5,953 bases of DNA from Sulfurimonas sp. (GTDB lineage: Bacteria; Campylobacterota; Campylobacteria; Campylobacterales; Sulfurimonadaceae). The notes beneath the pieces were generated by a model. It ran no database searches, had not been told where the DNA came from, and saw only the letters and a program-made list of their open reading frames with translations. The DNA lies in contig JALUBM010000129.1 of the NCBI GenBank assembly GCA_027044845.1, positions 1,124 to 7,076 of the forward strand, in the 5' to 3' direction. This document shows positions 5,927-5,953 of the stretch, one piece after another (positions within the stretch are counted from its first letter, which is position 1; each line of letters starts with the position of its first letter). A program made the translations under genes and the position numbers.

Positions 5927-5953
5927 AGAAAATTAAATATACCTTTTTTAATG

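Overview
The window is AT-rich, compact bacterial chromosome and most likely comes from a Campylobacterota (epsilonproteobacterial) genome, of the free-living Sulfurimonas/Sulfuricurvum kind or a relative. Three things point there: an HP0268-family small protein directly in front of miaB; a DUF374 lipid A acyltransferase (LpxJ type) directly behind miaB, as I recall for HP0268-HP0269-HP0270 of Helicobacter pylori; and TATAAT-type promoters with T-rich upstream stretches and no clear -35 box. The genus is inference.

Layout. From about 3626 down to base 1 the minus strand carries one tight run of six genes: an HP0268-like nuclease, miaB (tRNA ms2i6A methylthiotransferase), lpxJ (lipid A late acyltransferase), a membrane-anchored TPR-like protein, a Xer-type tyrosine recombinase, and the start of a sixth gene (bases 189 to 1) that runs off the left edge. 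The first two are 9 nt apart and all the later ones overlap by 3 to 38 nt, so they are probably one translationally coupled operon. The plus strand carries nusA (3809-4945). Facing it on the minus strand is a DppB/OppB-type ABC transporter permease (4967-5926) whose operon must extend past the right edge.

Between the HP0268-like gene and nusA lies a 180-nt divergent control region. It holds two outward-facing promoters with the same core (TTTTTAGTAG, 8 nt, TATAATC), placed as exact mirror images around base 3701/3702. Downstream of the plus promoter, the nusA leader carries a second perfect 10-bp inverted repeat that ends just before the ribosome binding site. At the other end of nusA, a 34-nt hairpin lies in the 21-nt gap between nusA and the permease and extends into the permease's last codons, with the permease stop codon in its loop and inner stem.

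How the genes fit together. NusA (elongation, pausing and termination factor), MiaB (anticodon-loop modification) and the HP0268-like protein (reported nicking and RNase activities in H. pylori) are all information-processing functions driven from one divergent control region. LpxJ and the TPR-like protein concern the envelope, and the recombinase acts on DNA. Nothing marks the window as a mobile island: no insertion sequence, tRNA, CRISPR array or att repeat was seen. The most unusual element is the mirror-symmetric divergent promoter.
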